Made by a program: the position numbers and the translations under genes
The notes under the pieces: model-generated
Told to the model about the DNA's origin: nothing
Databases searched by the model: none
What the model saw: only the letters and a program-made list of their open reading frames with translations
Shown here: one piece after another, positions 5,743-5,890 of the stretch
Position numbering within the stretch: position 1 is the first letter of the stretch
Layout of the letters: each line of letters begins with the position of its first letter
Assembly (NCBI GenBank): GCA_024638355.1
Contig: JAHEKO010000258.1
Span: 1-5,890, forward strand
Direction of reading: 5' to 3'
Length of the DNA stretch: 5,890 nucleotides
DNA from: Acidobacteriota bacterium
GTDB lineage: Bacteria; Acidobacteriota; Thermoanaerobaculia; Multivoradales; JAHEKO01

Positions 5743-5890
5743 TGCGCTCGGCCTCGAGCCTCCGGATCACTCCGTCGATCGTCTGGAGCGCGTAGCGACG
5801 GAGGATGGGAGCCGTCGGCTCCCCCTGCGCCTCCGCCTCCTCGCAGAGCCGAAGAACCTGGTCCTCGGTCAACTCCCGCGGCCGGCCCTG
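5732..5890 (-). CDS. C-terminal end of a small charged helical protein (5' end beyond the window)
   Basis: Reading the minus strand from the right edge, 52 codons are open and end with TGA at 5734-5732. The sequence is highly charged and probably helical. It opens with QGRPRELTEDQVLRLCEE, continues through a short break (QGEPTAP) to ILRRYALQTIDGVIRRLEAE, and ends in RKAD. The GRPRELTEDQ start and the helix-break-helix layout loosely resemble resolvase/invertase-type helix-turn-helix tails, but too little is visible to assign a family. The stop lies 47 bases before the start of the small membrane protein gene on the same strand, so the two may form one transcription unit. The coding call rests on the sensible composition and the clean stop; the function is unknown. 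Confidence 0.55.
   Translation of the reverse strand, partial: QGRPRELTEDQVLRLCEEAEAQGEPTAPILRRYALQTIDGVIRRLEAERKAD

Noticed and set aside
1..5890. CRISPR arrays, insertion sequences, tRNA or rRNA genes, attachment sites
   Set aside because: No short direct repeats with regular spacers, no transposase or terminal inverted repeats and no RNA-gene-like segments were seen; the only tandem repetition is the degenerate protein module array.

Overview
The window is very GC-rich and densely coding, with GC-biased third codon positions that leave long open frames on both strands. It contains no rRNA, tRNA, mobile-element or phage signature. The high GC together with a giant secreted protein built from carboxypeptidase-regulatory-like modules suggests a free-living bacterium such as an Acidobacteriota member. 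That taxonomic guess is weak; Myxococcota or Gemmatimonadota are also possible.

Layout, left to right. (1) Positions 1-234, minus strand: the N-terminal 78 residues of a small exported protein with a clear signal peptide, a strong ribosome binding site and a DPCGC cysteine motif. It is cut by the window edge. (2) Positions 235-363: a 129-base divergent intergenic region with a nested inverted repeat and one weak -10-like patch. (3) Positions 364-4485, plus strand: one large gene for a 1373-residue exported protein made almost entirely of about 13 tandem transthyretin/carboxypeptidase-regulatory-like beta-sandwich modules plus two divergent C-terminal units. (4) Positions 4497-5483, plus strand: a zinc-dependent alcohol dehydrogenase family protein, 11 bases downstream and probably co-transcribed. 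(5) Positions 5496-5684, minus strand: a 62-residue protein with two membrane helices, convergent with the dehydrogenase. (6) Positions 5732-5890, minus strand: the C-terminal 52 residues of a small, charged, helical protein cut by the right edge, probably read ahead of the membrane protein gene.

How the genes work together is mostly unclear. The two exported proteins at the left share a divergent control region. The large modular protein would act outside the cytoplasmic membrane as a scaffold, adhesive or binding protein; no catalytic domain, membrane anchor or sorting signal is visible in it. The dehydrogenase is cytoplasmic and metabolically unrelated as far as the sequence shows, so the pairing may be only transcriptional. 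I found no convincing evidence for a new defence, mobile or RNA system. The points most worth a second look are the length and domain purity of the modular protein, the dyad between the divergent genes, the cysteine motif of the left-edge protein, and the variant nucleotide-binding loop of the dehydrogenase.
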